Assembly: GCA_916048095.2 (NCBI GenBank)
Contig: OU696573.1
Coordinates: 7,775,806-7,839,805 of the forward strand
Length of the DNA stretch: 64,000 nucleotides
From: Sacculina carcini
Taxonomy: Eukaryota > Arthropoda > Thecostraca > Sacculinidae
Direction: 5' to 3'
The notes below the pieces were generated by a model. That model worked only from the letters and a program-made list of their open reading frames with translations. It was not told the origin of the DNA and ran no database searches. The translations under genes and the position numbers were made by a program. Positions 19,638 through 31,415 of this stretch are shown here, piece after piece (the first letter of the stretch is position 1; each line of letters starts with the position of its first letter).

Positions 19638-19882
19638 CAGTGGCGGATCTAGAGCGAAATTTTGGGAAGGGCCGAATTAATTTTTGGGGGCTGAATCTTG
19701 GGGGCGATCAGTCATGTACATGCATCACTATGCAACGTCTTTGCAATAATGCTTATATCAACAAATTGCACATAAAAAATTATTGACCTCTTTTAGTGAA
19801 TATCTTGGTTATGAGGAGTTGATAGAAACATTTGAGGGGGCTTCAGCCCCTTGACACCCCCTCTACCCTGGATCCGCCAGTG
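19638..19882 (+). mobile_element. hAT-like MITE family A, copy 1
   Basis: 245 bp with terminal inverted repeats CAGTGGCGGATC and GATCCGCCAGTG. The 8-bp flanks attgatac and attgaggc match at 6 of 8 positions, which fits the 8-bp duplication of hAT transposons. There is no coding capacity. A truncated relative in inverse orientation starts at 24957. Confidence 0.7.
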
Positions 19883-19890
19883 ATTGAGGC

Positions 19891-20490
19891 AAATGAAAGG
19901 ATTCCGACTGATTTTTCAGATATGTTTCTATATAATACATTCTGCCAAGCATAATAATATTAATTGTTAATGAAATCAGTGAGCGAGATAAAATGCTTCA
20001 TGCGAGATAACAAAATATAGATACTATAAGACTCATCTGGTTAATATTATATGCATTATTTTATGAAATCACAGGAAAAAATTTATATGGTCACACTATC
20101 CATTAAGATACAGTGATATATCCAATACGTTACTATAAATCTAGCATGCATCACGTATGCAGTTTTGTATTAGAAATGATTTATCCTTTTAGAACATCCG
20201 AAAGAATAGTCACGCCTTTTCAGACCCATTTTACCAATTCACTTGAGAACAACTTCGGAGTATCAGCAGCATCTGAATTTCCTTGAACGAAATTGCATGA
20301 GCAATCCCTATCAAATTTCACGTGCAAAACGTCTGAGATACTCAATGCGCCATTATTGACTGATTCACTTAATGTGGATTACACGCGGCTTTCTCGATTC
20401 ATGTGTACCGCATGCAAACGCACGCTCTTGTTATGCCAGGACTTGTGTATACAAACATCGGGACCGGCCAGGCTGATTTGGCGATTTGCT
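19891..20490 (-). other. Probable 3' untranslated/intergenic region of the alpha-arrestin gene
   Basis: AT-rich, without repeats or ORFs of note. Its place directly after the stop codon makes it the likely 3' UTR; no canonical AATAAA was seen on the minus strand. Confidence 0.35.
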
Positions 20491-20900
20491 TCACACTCTT
20501 GTTGCTCGTTGCTGCTGTTCGCCTTGCTTCCCTTGCTGACGCTGTCGCTCGTGTGTTTTGTGCGCTTGTTGCGCTATTTTGTGCTGTTGTGTCGCCGGCT
20601 CATGTTTATGTTGTTGCTGCGCCTGCTGTGCTTCTGGCTGCTGTTGTTGCTGCCTGTGCACTTGAGGCTGATCTTGTCGCGATTGCGGATGTTGTGGCTG
20701 CTGCTGTTGCTGTTCTGGATGCGGCGGCGGTGGTTGTGCGGAAGAGATTGAGCGACGTGGCCTAGGTGCCTTGACACAAACGTAGACGGGACGGTAGAGC
20801 ACAACAGCCTCATTGACCTCGGCTGTTCCATCATATACCTGACCCAGCTGGAACTCTGGCCCGATGTAGCAGCCACCTTCCACGTGGTCGTTTCCCATCT
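20491..20900 (-). CDS. Alpha-arrestin gene, last exon
   Basis: Last coding exon of the host gene. The acceptor TGTGTTCAG at 20901 and split-codon phase 1 fit exon 37778-37664: its final G plus AG gives Glu. Residues HVEGGCYIGPEFQLGQVYDG and then VVLYRPVYVC match, from memory, the end of the arrestin C-domain in the invertebrate ARRD-17-like subgroup. A Pro stretch and a long Gln-rich tail (about 75 residues) follow to a TGA. Alpha-arrestins are cytosolic adaptors linking membrane proteins to ubiquitin ligases. The PPxY motifs usual in the tail are not seen. A poly(A) signal was not identified in the 600 bases downstream. Confidence 0.8.
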
Positions 20901-21214
20901 CTGAACACACATTCGCGCACCATGCACACACACACGCACACACATGAATTGTACCAGTTTTACAATCTTGCCAATCAACATATTTTTAGATATTGATGTT
21001 GCATCCCCAACTAAAAGCAATGGATTGCCGGGTGTTTTTCGACGTTTTTCGCTTTCGCTATTATATTGTCTGTGTGGTGAAATTTTGTTGACAATATACG
21101 TTCTTCGTCTTGCATGCACACACACACACGCACACAAGCATGTACATAAGAGCGCACAAGTGCATACAGCTCAGTGCAATAGTTTAGACGAGGGAAAATT
21201 AAGGATTGGCTGAG

Positions 21215-24200
21215 AGTAATGGCCGAGTTAGTGTCAATGTAAGCACCGATTGGATAGAGTTGACTGACAACGAGTCTGCAGGATCGCGATGTATGCGTGA
21301 AATTGTCAGCGAATGACAGAGAGCGATCGAAGTAGACACGAAGATTGCGAACACAAGCTGAAAGGGAGACAAAGAGAGACGGGGGAGAGATTCATGGAGG
21401 ATGGAAGACCATGTATTCGGTTTTAGAATAGTTGATGATGAATTGGCGGGATTATGCCCAGGATGTGATGTCGCAAAATAACTTTGAGAGCAGACTATAG
21501 GAGAATGTTGACAACGGAGTGTATAGTTGCAGAGCATCAGCGTAGATATGGTATGGAATGGGGAACTTACGTGGAATATGGTAGAGAGAAGACATATACA
21601 GATTGAAAAGGAAGGGAAGAATAGAGCCCTGAGTAACACCACTAGAAAGCAAAAGAGGGAATGAAAAGGAATAGTTAGAACGCACAGATAATGAACGACC
21701 AGAAAAATATTAAGTCATGAGTGAAAGAGCAGTAGAGGATAAGCCAGCATAAGTGAGGTATTTGAGCAATATAGGGTGATTTACAAGATCGAAGGCAGAG
21801 GAAAGATCAAGTAGGATGACGAGGTCTGAATCACCAGAGGCAAAGGATTGGACGATATCATTTACAAGGCAAAGTAAAAGGGATTCGGTAGAATGATGTG
21901 AGACAAATCCGGACTGGAATGGGTCGAGAATAGGATTTATCACAGGAGAGTTGTTCGTGGATAGCTGACTCAAAGAGTTTGGAAGGAAGACTTAAGGGCG
22001 ATATAGCACAATAATTATTAGGACAGTGGGATTCTATAGAATATTTTTAGAATAGGGTTAACTACATCATGGGTATCGGCTAAGAAGGACCCCCGGAGGA
22101 AAGAAGAGTTGAAAAGGAATAGAGAGATGAGAAGTTGGCGTTAGATTAGTGTAGAGCAAGGAGTGAAACGTAAAAGGACTGAAAGACTTGTAATCTCTAG
22201 CAGAGGTGTGAGAACACTGTTTAGCAGCAGCAGAACAACAGCGAATATTGAATGTGAAGAGGAAGTAGTCCGACAGAGAAGAATCAGGTGGAAAGGTGAA
22301 GGGATCAGACAAAGAAAGAGAGAACTTAGCTGAAGGGTAGATAACCAAGTCGAGAGTGTGGCCGGATGTGTGAGTAGGAGTAGAGTTCAATATAGACAAA
22401 TCATGGGAAGCAAAATTGGAGAGAAAATCAAATCAACCGGATTTGAAGATGGATCGTCGATCTAAAAGTTAAATCAGTGAGTATAGCAATGTTGTAGGAA
22501 AAATATTGGGAAAATCAAAGAACAAGGGAACAAAAGTCGTCAAGAACATCGAAGACGTGCCAGAGTGGTTATGACGGTAGATGATTAATATGCCGAATTT
22601 AGGCAATGAAGGGATTGATAGAGAAGCATCAAGGAATTCAAAGTCCTGGGAAGATAATTTAATTTCAGGGCAGAAAAAAGGGAGTACGTGGATTTGAATA
22701 TCATCCCAACACCGCCACCGATAGTTATCGCACACCCCGAAGAAGAACGCGAAGAATAAAGCAAGCGGTAAGTAGGAGGCAGCAGGGACAAAAAGCAGTC
22801 ACTCCAGAGTCTATGAGCCAGGATTCATTCAGGCAGAAAAAGGAGAGATTCTGAAAAAAGAATAATGCAGAGATATAGGCGGAATTATTGCGAACGGAGC
22901 GGATATTGAGTAGACCGAATGGTAGAGTATGAAGAGAGCGTTGATTTGGCGTTTTGTGGGACGAGAGACGGCACAAAGGGGTACAGACATAGACGAGGAG
23001 CTTATAACAACGCAAGGAGGAACAAATGTGACAGCGCGTAAAGATAGTCATTGAGTACTAGCGAGGAATCAGAGTATTGTCGGAGGTGTAGCACTTAGAG
23101 GCAAGGTGGCAGGAAGAGAGTACTGTTGTGTCCTAGTACGCAGCGAGTGCTGAACAGCCAGAAAAGACGGAGAGTCAGAGGAGAAAAAGGAGTGATCGTT
23201 AGGACGACCCGCTATATTACAACTAGCGCAACAGCGAGCCGAACGATCAGCTGGTCTTGAAGCCGAGTCCTTCGCATCGTTGACAGCGCGCAACCCAAAA
23301 CCGGTCGTAGACTGGGCACGAGCAGAAATCAGCAAACAAGCGATCGCCCGAGAGTCGTATTGCTTCTCATACAACAGGAGAGACAGACAGTAAAACAAGT
23401 CGGGCACCAGCACGGGATCTCGCGATGAAGAGCACCTTGAGTTCAGATTCTGAAGCGAAAGACAGGGTAGGGTTCTTCAGCCGGATAATACTGAAAAGAC
23501 TCTCAGGAGTCGAATCGTCTGGTATGTTGGTAACTGTCACTTTCGGCTGAATTGTCGGAGTAGGAACAATAAACTCTACATCCGCGATGTTGACCCGAAC
23601 AGACTCAGCAACACGCTTGACTTGAACTGTTCAGCTACACTTCAGAACCATTTTGAATGCGACGGGGTTTTGAAGGAGTTCTGTCCTGAGTTCAGATTTT
23701 ATGTGATCAGGAGAGACAGAACAGTTTGATCGTGACATCACAAAAACAGAGTATGATGGCTCGACACAAGCGACCGATGAAGAGATCAAGTGTTGATTAT
23801 CAGGAGTTGGTAGAAGTGACAACTTGAGCGCCGAAGAAAAGTTTTCGTCAAACTTGTTCAGACGACTATCCAGCATCTCCGACAGCGAGTATTCCTTTGT
23901 TGAATTGCGCTTAAAAGGATAAAAAGGTTAAATACCCAAGTGGCAGCTGCTACAAGGGAAGAAACCGAAGCTTATGAACACACAGGCGTGCCCCGTGCAG
24001 CTCGCTGCCACCGCAAAACCGACCCTCTCCGCGCATGGCGCCACAAGGACGTAAGACGTATTAGAGAGGACCATCTCCCCAGAATGCATGGCACAACTCA
24101 TGACTGATATCTGGTACCATCATTTTCTGCTGGGTGGACACGGGCTGTGGGATTGTAGAATTCGCCCAATGAAATTGTGCTCTGCCGGGTTTCGAACCAC

Positions 24201-24445
24201 GGACCTCCCCCTTGTGAGGCGGGTGTGCTAACAACTGCACCACGGAGTCCAAAGTACGATCAAAGTACTCGGATCCGCAGTTCAGAAAAATCCAGAAAAT
24301 TTTGTGTTTTTACGGCGTTGGAAACGGCTTCAGTCAAGTGAGCACAAGGCAGATGCAGGTGCTGTTCGTTGTCATTGCACTTGACGCAGAAATCCGCGCC
24401 AATGCTCTTTCCACAGCGGCAATTTTCACTCACTACAGACGACAT
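21215..24445 (-). pseudogene. CR1-like LINE A, degenerate, with PHD-finger ORF1
   Basis: Minus strand, about 60% of a LINE. ORF1 starts at 24445 with a PHD-like zinc finger (CRCGKSIGADFCVKCND), is interrupted by a SINE (23923-24249) and continues at 23900 (MLDSRLNKFDENF); a cysteine-rich part near 23300 matches the knuckle region of LINE B. ORF2 begins near 22950 with the endonuclease (LLNIRSVRNN, FCLNESWL, and later YRHNHSG). A deletion near 22050 joins it to RT (DPFQSGFVSHHSTES, LLDLSSAFDLVNHP). The catalytic YADD reads YADA near 21550. Many frameshifts; 3' truncated. The copy sits in the last intron of the alpha-arrestin gene. Confidence 0.8.
23923..24249 (-). mobile_element. tRNA-derived SINE, copy 1
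   Basis: 327 bp on the minus strand with a tRNA-like head at 24249: GACTCCGTGGTGTAG, a box A (TAGTTGTTAGCAC, here slightly mutated), an anticodon arm CCTCACAAG (CAC, as in tRNA-Val) and box B GGTTCGAAACC. A 250-bp non-tRNA body follows. It splits ORF1 of LINE A. Nearly the same sequence is at 57436-57763. An internal pol III promoter and lack of coding make it a SINE. Confidence 0.8.
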
Positions 24446-24671
24446 ACTACCCAGAAAATGGAAGCCTAGCGGTCAGGCGGGCAGAGCGAGGGACATACGA
24501 GCACCACGGACATACTTAAACGGGAGGGAGGATGAGTCCGCTGCCTGATAACAATCAGGAAAGGGTGGGCAGCCACCGGCGTAGGGAAAAAGTACACAGA
24601 GGACACAAACACACACCCATTTGCGACGGAGGCACAGACACGGCGATAGACAAGATAGATTAACAAGGTAG

Positions 24672-24795
24672 ATTATTATTATTAGTATTATTATTAATTA
24701 CAGGCAAATCCAGTAGCATGGGAAGAGTGCAAGCACTATTACCACCCTAAGGTAGCCCCATGTACCGGAAGCGCCCAAAAGATAAAGATTAATAA
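24672..24795 (-). mobile_element. Truncated LINE 3' end with (TAA)n tail
   Basis: Reverse complement of 15650-15755, including the taattaataataat tail, here at the left end. 5'-truncated to little more than 100 bp. Together the two copies define one LINE or SINE tail family. Confidence 0.6.
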
Positions 24796-24956
24796 GATAG
24801 ATTAATTCAAAGCACAACTTATAGAATTATATATTTGGACATTTTTCAGTGAAAATGGAATTTTATGTTTATTTCCCTCAAAAACAGTATTTTATGTGAA
24901 AAACTAGTTTTATGTGATCACATAAAATTCCCAGCACTAATGATGGCCAAGGAGCT

Positions 24957-25125
24957 TACTGGCGGATCCAGAGGGGGTTCAGGGACTGAAGCTCCTCCAA
25001 AATGTTTCCATCAACTCATACGAGGTTCACTTTGAGAGATCAAGAAAAATATATTTATGTAGAATTTGTTGATATAAGTACTACCACAAAGCATATTCGC
25101 ATAATATTGTGTGTGCATGTGTGTG
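24957..25125 (-). mobile_element. hAT-like MITE family A, truncated copy 2
   Basis: Starts ACTGGCGGATCCAGAGGGGG and follows the inverse of 19638-19882 through features such as caactcat and aatttgttgatataag. Its far end is replaced by a (TG)n run, so one terminal repeat is lost. Confidence 0.6.
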
Positions 25126-25157
25126 TGTGTGTGTGTGGGTGTGTGGGTGTGTGTGTA
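25109..25157. repeat. (TG)n microsatellite
   Basis: Imperfect TG/GTGGG run at the broken end of the MITE copy. Confidence 0.9.
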
Positions 25158-25345
25158 AATGTGTGTTGATCCCGCATTCGCGTCGCTGAGAGCCATTCTA
25201 CCGCCTCAATGCCCAAACTGCAAAAACGATCGAACAATTCAACGTATAATGGCACTTGATTAATCACATGAAAAAGACGCATAATCACAGTTAAATCCGC
25301 ATTGACTTTCAGTGAGCCAGCGAAGCAATCCGAGACGGAACCAAC

Positions 25346-25510
25346 CACAGTATACCGTAGCACAAAAGCAGACCACACTCATCACTGTACACTGCAACAC
25401 AAAATAAATCTGCACTTATCACTGTACACCGCAACACAAAATAAATCTACACTTATCACTGTACACCACAACACAAAAGAAAACTACACTTATCACTGTA
25501 AGCGGCAACA
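25346..25510. repeat. 37-bp minisatellite
   Basis: The phrase cactgtacac recurs at 25383, 25420, 25457 and (varied) 25494, a period of 37 bp, with acaaaataaatct between. About four units, 80-95% alike. Confidence 0.85.
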
Positions 25511-26239
25511 CCAAGGAAAAGCTCACTCAACACAGTGCACCACAGGGCCACCGAGCCACGCATTCCCTCACAATCCACTGCCCCACATTCCCAGTGCAGC
25601 CCACATATTTGAATCGCCCGCCGTTAACGACCGTCCCTTTACAGAACTTTGAATCCAACAATCAGATCACAACGCTCTGCTTATGTCGCTGACGCCTGGA
25701 CACTCGCACGCACACAAGCATATACACTCGCACATGCAATGATACACAGACACAAGATACAAGTATCTGTTCACTGCTCAATTAATCGCTACCGCCACGT
25801 CCGACTTCCATTAAAATATAATTGAAAAATGCTAAAAATCATGACCTTCACATGGTACCTAGCCACTCATACACAATTGAGCACTCATTTAAGCACATCA
25901 CTCAATTAGTCACCCATACACAACACCGGATACTGTCGCTGCTCTCAACGCCGAGACGTAAAAGGACCTTCAGAGCAGGCACCGATCAGTACCGCCCGAC
26001 GAAGACTTGGACCTCAACGTGCCTAAGCACAAAATATATCTTTCGCTCAACGAACATGATGTGTCCGCCACCATCCAAGTGATATCCATGGGCTTGCCGA
26101 CCGGTCTTGGAAGAATGAGGTCCCTCCGCTCGCGTCAGCTGACTTCCAGGAAACTAATGAGGTCAGCCGTCGTGTGCTGATCGCCCTGACCGCTCTCTGC
26201 CGGTGCACCGCATAAGGTGACATACCACACAAAGTCAGA
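25511..26239. other. No recognisable gene
   Basis: Cytosine- and adenine-rich sequence with CA-type runs. The last part (26040-26239) may be an unrecognised piece of LINE G. Nothing firmer is visible. Confidence 0.4.
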
Positions 26240-28430
26240 ATTTATTTCTAACAGAAAAAACAGCGGGGGTCTGCCCCCGATCACAATCGGCAGCCCCTAC
26301 CGTCGCATGACCTGCAAATTCGTAGCGGGTCACTTCTTAGTAGCAGTCGCTGGCGAGTTGCTACCCATTTAGCTAGACGTCGGCACATACATGATATTCT
26401 AGACCGCCGTTCATGCAGTTTACAATAATTTGTAAGCGGTCAGCGGCAGCGTGTTGGTAAAGATCGACTTAAGAAACGCCTCCAGCTCAGTGTACCGACA
26501 ATTGGGACTTCAGGAGACTTCGAGGCGCTTCCTCGTCGCCATGTCCTGATTGAGCCAAGCTTACGGTAGTTCAACGCCCCTGTTCGCCACCGACCGGGTC
26601 ATATGGTCTTGCATGGGCGTATGGGGCCGTCTTGCGGCCGGGTCATATGGTATTCGCCTTGGCTATCGACCCGATAATTAAATAGTTACGCTCCCCGCTG
26701 AACGCCTTTTCTTTGGACGATGACACTTTAGCGGGTTCGGCCGAAACTGCTGCGTCTGATATCGCTAGACTCATCCCTGCTATGGAGACCATCGGCCTCA
26801 TAGTCAATGAATCCAAGAATGAGGTAACCTGACTGACTGAAGATGCAGCACCAGCTGCCGCTCTGTCCTACCTTCCAGACGCCCGCAACACTACATTTTA
26901 CTCGTTCGCCGTGCTTGGGGTACCGATTTGTCAAGCTGCAGAAAGATAAGCCTTAGAGGCAACATTGGAAGCTATCGATCGCATGAAATAGCAAACAACT
27001 AACATAGGCAGACACGCCGCTATGTTATTTCTGTCATGCTATGCGCCGGTGCCTCGCTGCACCTACTTGTTGAGAGTAGCACATACATGATTTCACGAGT
27101 GACTCGAACATATTGATGAGATATGTGACGCTATATCCAGTGTCTGAAACGCCGAGCAGACTGACGACGGCTGGATGCAGACCCGGAGCCGGAACAACCA
27201 CCTGCCGCACACCCGGTCGGAGAGAGGGAATGTCGAGGTTGAGTGTTGAGGATATGCATGATATTTAACATGATATTGAAATTTAACATATATTAGCCCA
27301 TAAAAGTACCGTAAGTCCTCGGGGACCGAGGGGCTGATCGTAAGTGCATTTTCCCCAGATTCGGACATCTACTAAAATGGTAGTTTATTTATAATGGGGG
27401 CCCAAGTGAGGCCTTCGGGGGGCATAAGGCCTTGCGTCGGCTTTGTGCAGGCTACCCTCCCATTTAGTCTCGGCAGTATCGGCGTAAGACGCACAATGGA
27501 CACGGCCAAGCCGGCCTACATATCCTCTGCGTCTACGACTCGCAGACTGGTCAGTCTGATCTTCTGTCGCACTAGCGACCACAGGTCAGCGCTGCTTGGC
27601 GAAGCACAGAGGGTATTTTCCGCCATGATCGGGCGCCTACACGAAGACGGGCGCCTACCGTCACCTACACGGGCGCCTACCGTCACCTACGCATCAGCGG
27701 CAACTACACTGGCCTCCCATTGTCCTCTCGACGACCTGCTCAGCCGCGCTAACCAACTGCGTCGCAACCGCCTGCTTGCCGCGGCAGAGCCTCGCAGCGC
27801 CATTTGGCTAGGGGCAGTGCCGGTAGAGAGCCTCGGCCTTCTACTACCAGACGAGGTGGTTCGTGTTTACGGCTGGCCATGATTGACTGGGCGCTACCGT
27901 CTGCTACAATCTTGACCATCACCAGCAATCCTGCCACCATCACCCAGGAAATCTGCCACACTTTGCGACACTTCAGCATTGTTATTCTGCCGTGTGATGG
28001 CGGCTGCTCTTGTACCAGCTTTGCTAGAGCCTCGCTGCCTGAACCGCGGTGAAGCACAGAGAGTAGACGACGTGACGGCATCACCATCTCACCGTTCCCT
28101 GGTCTGAGACTCCCATGCACCAATAAGCTTGGTACTACTCATCTCGTTGCTATTAGAGCAGGAACCGCGGCGTGAGCTACTGAGAGGCGCAAGCTTGACC
28201 GCTACGACGAGCTGGTGCAGCGTTATCGCTTTGAACCGCTGGCGGTGGAGACAAGTGGGGTGAAAAGACCAGATATTCTACTGATGTTATTAGAGTTAGG
28301 CCAACGTATCACAGAATTGTCCGGAGAGTCATGGGAGACCAGCTGACTTCGACGAGTCAGCCATGCACTAGCTCGCCGCAACATTTTGGCCCTACCGTTC
28401 ACCTATCACATTAAATACTGTGTCATGTGT
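26240..28430 (+). pseudogene. LINE G, non-LTR retrotransposon with RLE-like C-terminus, degenerate
   Basis: Plus strand. RT pieces are VKIDLRNAS near 26455, a degraded Gly-Pro-Leu block near 26620 and a catalytic region LDDDTLAGSAE at 26710, an LDDxT form in place of the FADD of CR1/Jockey. After a MITE insertion (27181-27445) the frame resumes with ATLPFSLGSIGVRRT and AKPAYISSASTTR (27450-27560). The C-terminal block near 28080-28330 (RRDGITISPFPG, YDELVQRYRFEPLAVETSGV) resembles LINEs that carry a restriction-like endonuclease; this is inference from memory. Many stops. It sits inside the last intron of the host gene. Confidence 0.55.
27181..27445 (+). mobile_element. MITE-like family B, copy 2
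   Basis: 265 bp flanked by tgcag (27176-27180 and 27446-27450). It starts ACCCGGAGCCGGAAC, ends GTCGGCTTTG and shares the internal ttataat-gggcccaagtgag block with copy 1 at 9240-9502. It lies inside the conserved LINE G sequence between two parts of one protein region, which marks its borders well. Confidence 0.75.
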
Positions 28431-28479
28431 CTCGCCATTAAGAAATGGTTTTTGAAAAAAAACATGTATATACATCCAT

Positions 28480-28524
<45 letters not shown>
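28480..28524. repeat. (CA)n microsatellite
   Basis: About 22 CA units just after the end of LINE G. Confidence 0.95.
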
Positions 28525-28527
<3 letters not shown>

Positions 28528-28837
28528 ACACACACATACACAAAACAATGATCACATGACAATTTTGGCTCTCGTCTATTTCCGTCTTTTTCTTATTGTG
28601 GCTCTCGTGTAATTCCGGCAGATTTTACTAATATTTTTTGCAGCCTGGGTTTCATAATCAGAATTATTTTTGCTATTATGTAGCTGAGAAATAACAGTGC
28701 GTAAAACTGCTGTAAACACCAGCTCGTCTCAGACAAATGAGCACATCCAGTATATATAACACGATCAAATTTACCTCACAGCTCTTAGCACAGAACAGAG
28801 ACTCCACTTCTGCTTTTGGCTACTTTGTGTGTATGTT

Positions 28838-28916
28838 TGTGTGTGTGTGTGTGTGCGTATCTGTGTATGTATGTATGTGTGTGTGTGTGTGTGTGTGCGT
28901 GTGTGTGTGTGTATTT
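28838..28916. repeat. (TG)n microsatellite, imperfect
   Basis: GT/GTAT repeat with a few interruptions. Confidence 0.95.
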
Positions 28917-29042
28917 GGGTGTACAGCTAATCCAACGCTCCAATTTGTTCGTGGAAATTCCGCGTCTGACACCCGGAAATTCGATTTTGAAATGTATTCG
29001 CCAGATAATGCGAATCAAGCACCAGCCAGCTTATTAGATGAC

Positions 29043-29045
<3 letters not shown>

Positions 29046-29123
<78 letters not shown>

Positions 29124-29132
29124 GTGTTTGTG
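29046..29132. repeat. Compound (TA)n(TG)n microsatellite
   Basis: About 20 TA units followed directly by about 20 TG units. Confidence 0.95.
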
Positions 29133-29562
29133 TAGCTATGTGTATGCGAGTGTGCGTCGCCTCAGTGGACTCCGGATCTGATGCAAGCCGACGTGCCTAC
29201 ACATAACGACTAATGATATTTGCGCGACAATGTCGCCACAGCCAACATTTCCACCGTTGACGTCATTATCTACGCCACCACCACACCACCACCGATACTA
29301 CCATTGATAACACACAAAACTTATTTGGAGGGATAATGTTATTCTCTAGAGATGAGTTCTTATTCGCTTCATCTGCAATGCAATTCGTCTTATTCTCACT
29401 ATTATCCATAGCGCTTACTATGCATATCCATCTCATATACTATCCATAGCTCACCAGATATTTTCAGATAGTGAGCAAACATGCACACGGACAGGAACAC
29501 ATTTGTACATACATTCTCCATTCACATAATCTACGTAGGCAGGGATTTAATGGAATTGTTGA

Positions 29563-29620
29563 TATTTGAATGGAATTTGAATGGAATTTGAATGGAATTT
29601 GAATGGAATAATTGAATGGA
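29563..29620. repeat. 11-bp minisatellite
   Basis: About five tandem copies of gaatttgaatg. Confidence 0.9.
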
Positions 29621-29894
29621 ACGCATGGAAGACCGCGGCACAACACAACATAACACACAGGTAAAATGTGATAATACAGTGCTGTCCCGCAAGATGTGGA
29701 TCAGGGTATAGCAAATCAAAGCAAAACAAGTACTTACATGAACGAACGTGACTATGAGTTATTCACACGTGTGCTGTCAATCGTTTAAAGGCATTTATTT
29801 ATTTATTAAACACAACCAACAGGATATATATGTATATCCAAATTACAGGTTGGCACACATCATAATACTCTCTCACACACACACTGATATAAAT

Positions 29895-31031
29895 GATATA
29901 AATAAATGTATATAAATGATATAATAAATTCTAGCAATGCCTATTTCACCATGTATGCAGACGATACCAGTTTCATTGTTTCCGATCACGACCTACAAAA
30001 TCTTCACTTGAAATTGTCCCAAACGTTACATGATATAAATCTTTGGACAGAACATAATAAGCTGAAACTTAATGTTAAAAAAACACATGTCATGTTATTT
30101 CAAAACAGGTCTCTGACACATACTCTGCACACATTAAAACTGGGAAATAATGTTGTTCAGCGGGCACACACTTTTTAGGTGTCATAATAGATGAATATTT
30201 CAATTGGAACGAACACATTGCCAGTGTATGTAGGGCATTATCTAGGATAGCAGGTGTCATATACCGTACCAGACGAACTCTGACTACGGAAGCAATGCAA
30301 ACCTTGTATTATGCCCTTTGCTATTCCAAATTGATGTACTGCATATCAGTCTGGGGCTGCACATGGCCATCATTTTTAAAATGTCTCTTCACTGTTCAGA
30401 AACGCATCCTGAAACTAATTTTTTTCAAGAAAAGCAGGTATTCCGCTGACGAGATGTTCGCCAACCAGAAAATGTTAAGACTTGAGAATGTGCACAAGTA
30501 TTTCTTGTATCTTACCATATACAGATCAATGAGAAATAATGATGCCATATTCCAAATTCAAGGACACTCATTAACAACACGTAGAAATAATGCGAATTTG
30601 GTATGTAAATCCTTCCGAACCAGCCTCTTCAAAAATTCAATATTATACCTTGGGCCTAAACTTTGGAACTGTCTACCGGTTTGTATTAAATCAGCATATA
30701 CCATTATGTCTATAGATACGTTTAAAGCGAAAATTAAACACCACTTGTATAACCTCCAGGCAAACACATAATTTGTACGTTCACAGTATGACTGTATTGT
30801 TTGTTTTGTATATATTTTGTTTTTGCATTGTTCTGTTGCATGTTTTGTTTTAGCATATGTTTTGTAGTAATTTGTTGCACTGCACAAATCTTGATTAAAA
30901 ATATTTATTGTCTGTCTAACAAGCCATGGCTTGACAGACTATATTGCCTCTGATGTTTTCGTTATTTTGTGTTACCTGTGTGATGTTGTTTTTTGGCAAT
31001 AAATGATACAATACAATACAATACAATACAC
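29895..31031 (+). pseudogene. LINE H, CR1-like RT 3' part with (ATACA)n tail
   Basis: Plus strand, 5'-truncated in the RT. MYADDTSFIV with an intact catalytic centre lies at 29954, followed by KLKLNVKKTHVMLF. After a frameshift near 30178, 30295-30771 encodes the C-terminal domain (YCISVWGCTW, GPKLWNCLPV). A 3' UTR with AATAAA and a (ATACA)n tail at 31004-31031 closes the element, the microsatellite tail typical of CR1/L2-type LINEs. It lies antisense in the host intron. Confidence 0.75.
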
Positions 31032-31041
31032 TCATCGGCAC

Positions 31042-31062
31042 AGACACACACACACACACACA
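31042..31062. repeat. (CA)n microsatellite
   Basis: Short run of CA units just after the tail of LINE H. Confidence 0.9.
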
Positions 31063-31415
31063 TCCATGTTCATCATGTACAAAACACGGGATTAAGAGCA
31101 TGAGTAAATCGTAAAATCTTAATACATAATAATAAAACGCTAGTGGCAAGCTTTTCTTACGGCTCCCCTACTGTCAGTGAATAGGTCGATGGTAGGATGA
31201 GAATTTACTATGCTATTGACATAATGGTGAGTGCGAGATGTACATAGATTGCTTATGGTCTTAGTGCGCGTTTTATGTACGTGGAAGAGGGTCTGACTGG
31301 TCTGGGGTCTCCCTGGGTCTGACTCCGAATCTGGGCACTCTTAAGCCCACTCTGGAGACGATCATCGGGCTTTCTACTTTATTGTGTACAATGGAATGGA
31401 AAAAGCGGCATCCAA

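Noticed and set aside
20293-20765. Plus-strand frames rich in Leu/Ala/Val over 20293-20765
   Set aside because: They are the antisense of the CAG/CAA Gln-rich exon of the alpha-arrestin gene.
24061-24252. A tRNA gene (Val, CAC) on the minus strand
   Set aside because: Box A and B are present but the acceptor stem does not pair properly and a second copy with the same 250-bp tail exists at 57436, so it is a SINE.
28480-28530. A CRISPR-like or other array among the tandem repeats (25346-25510, 28480-29132)
   Set aside because: Units are simple or lack unique spacers; these are micro- and minisatellites in a eukaryotic intron.
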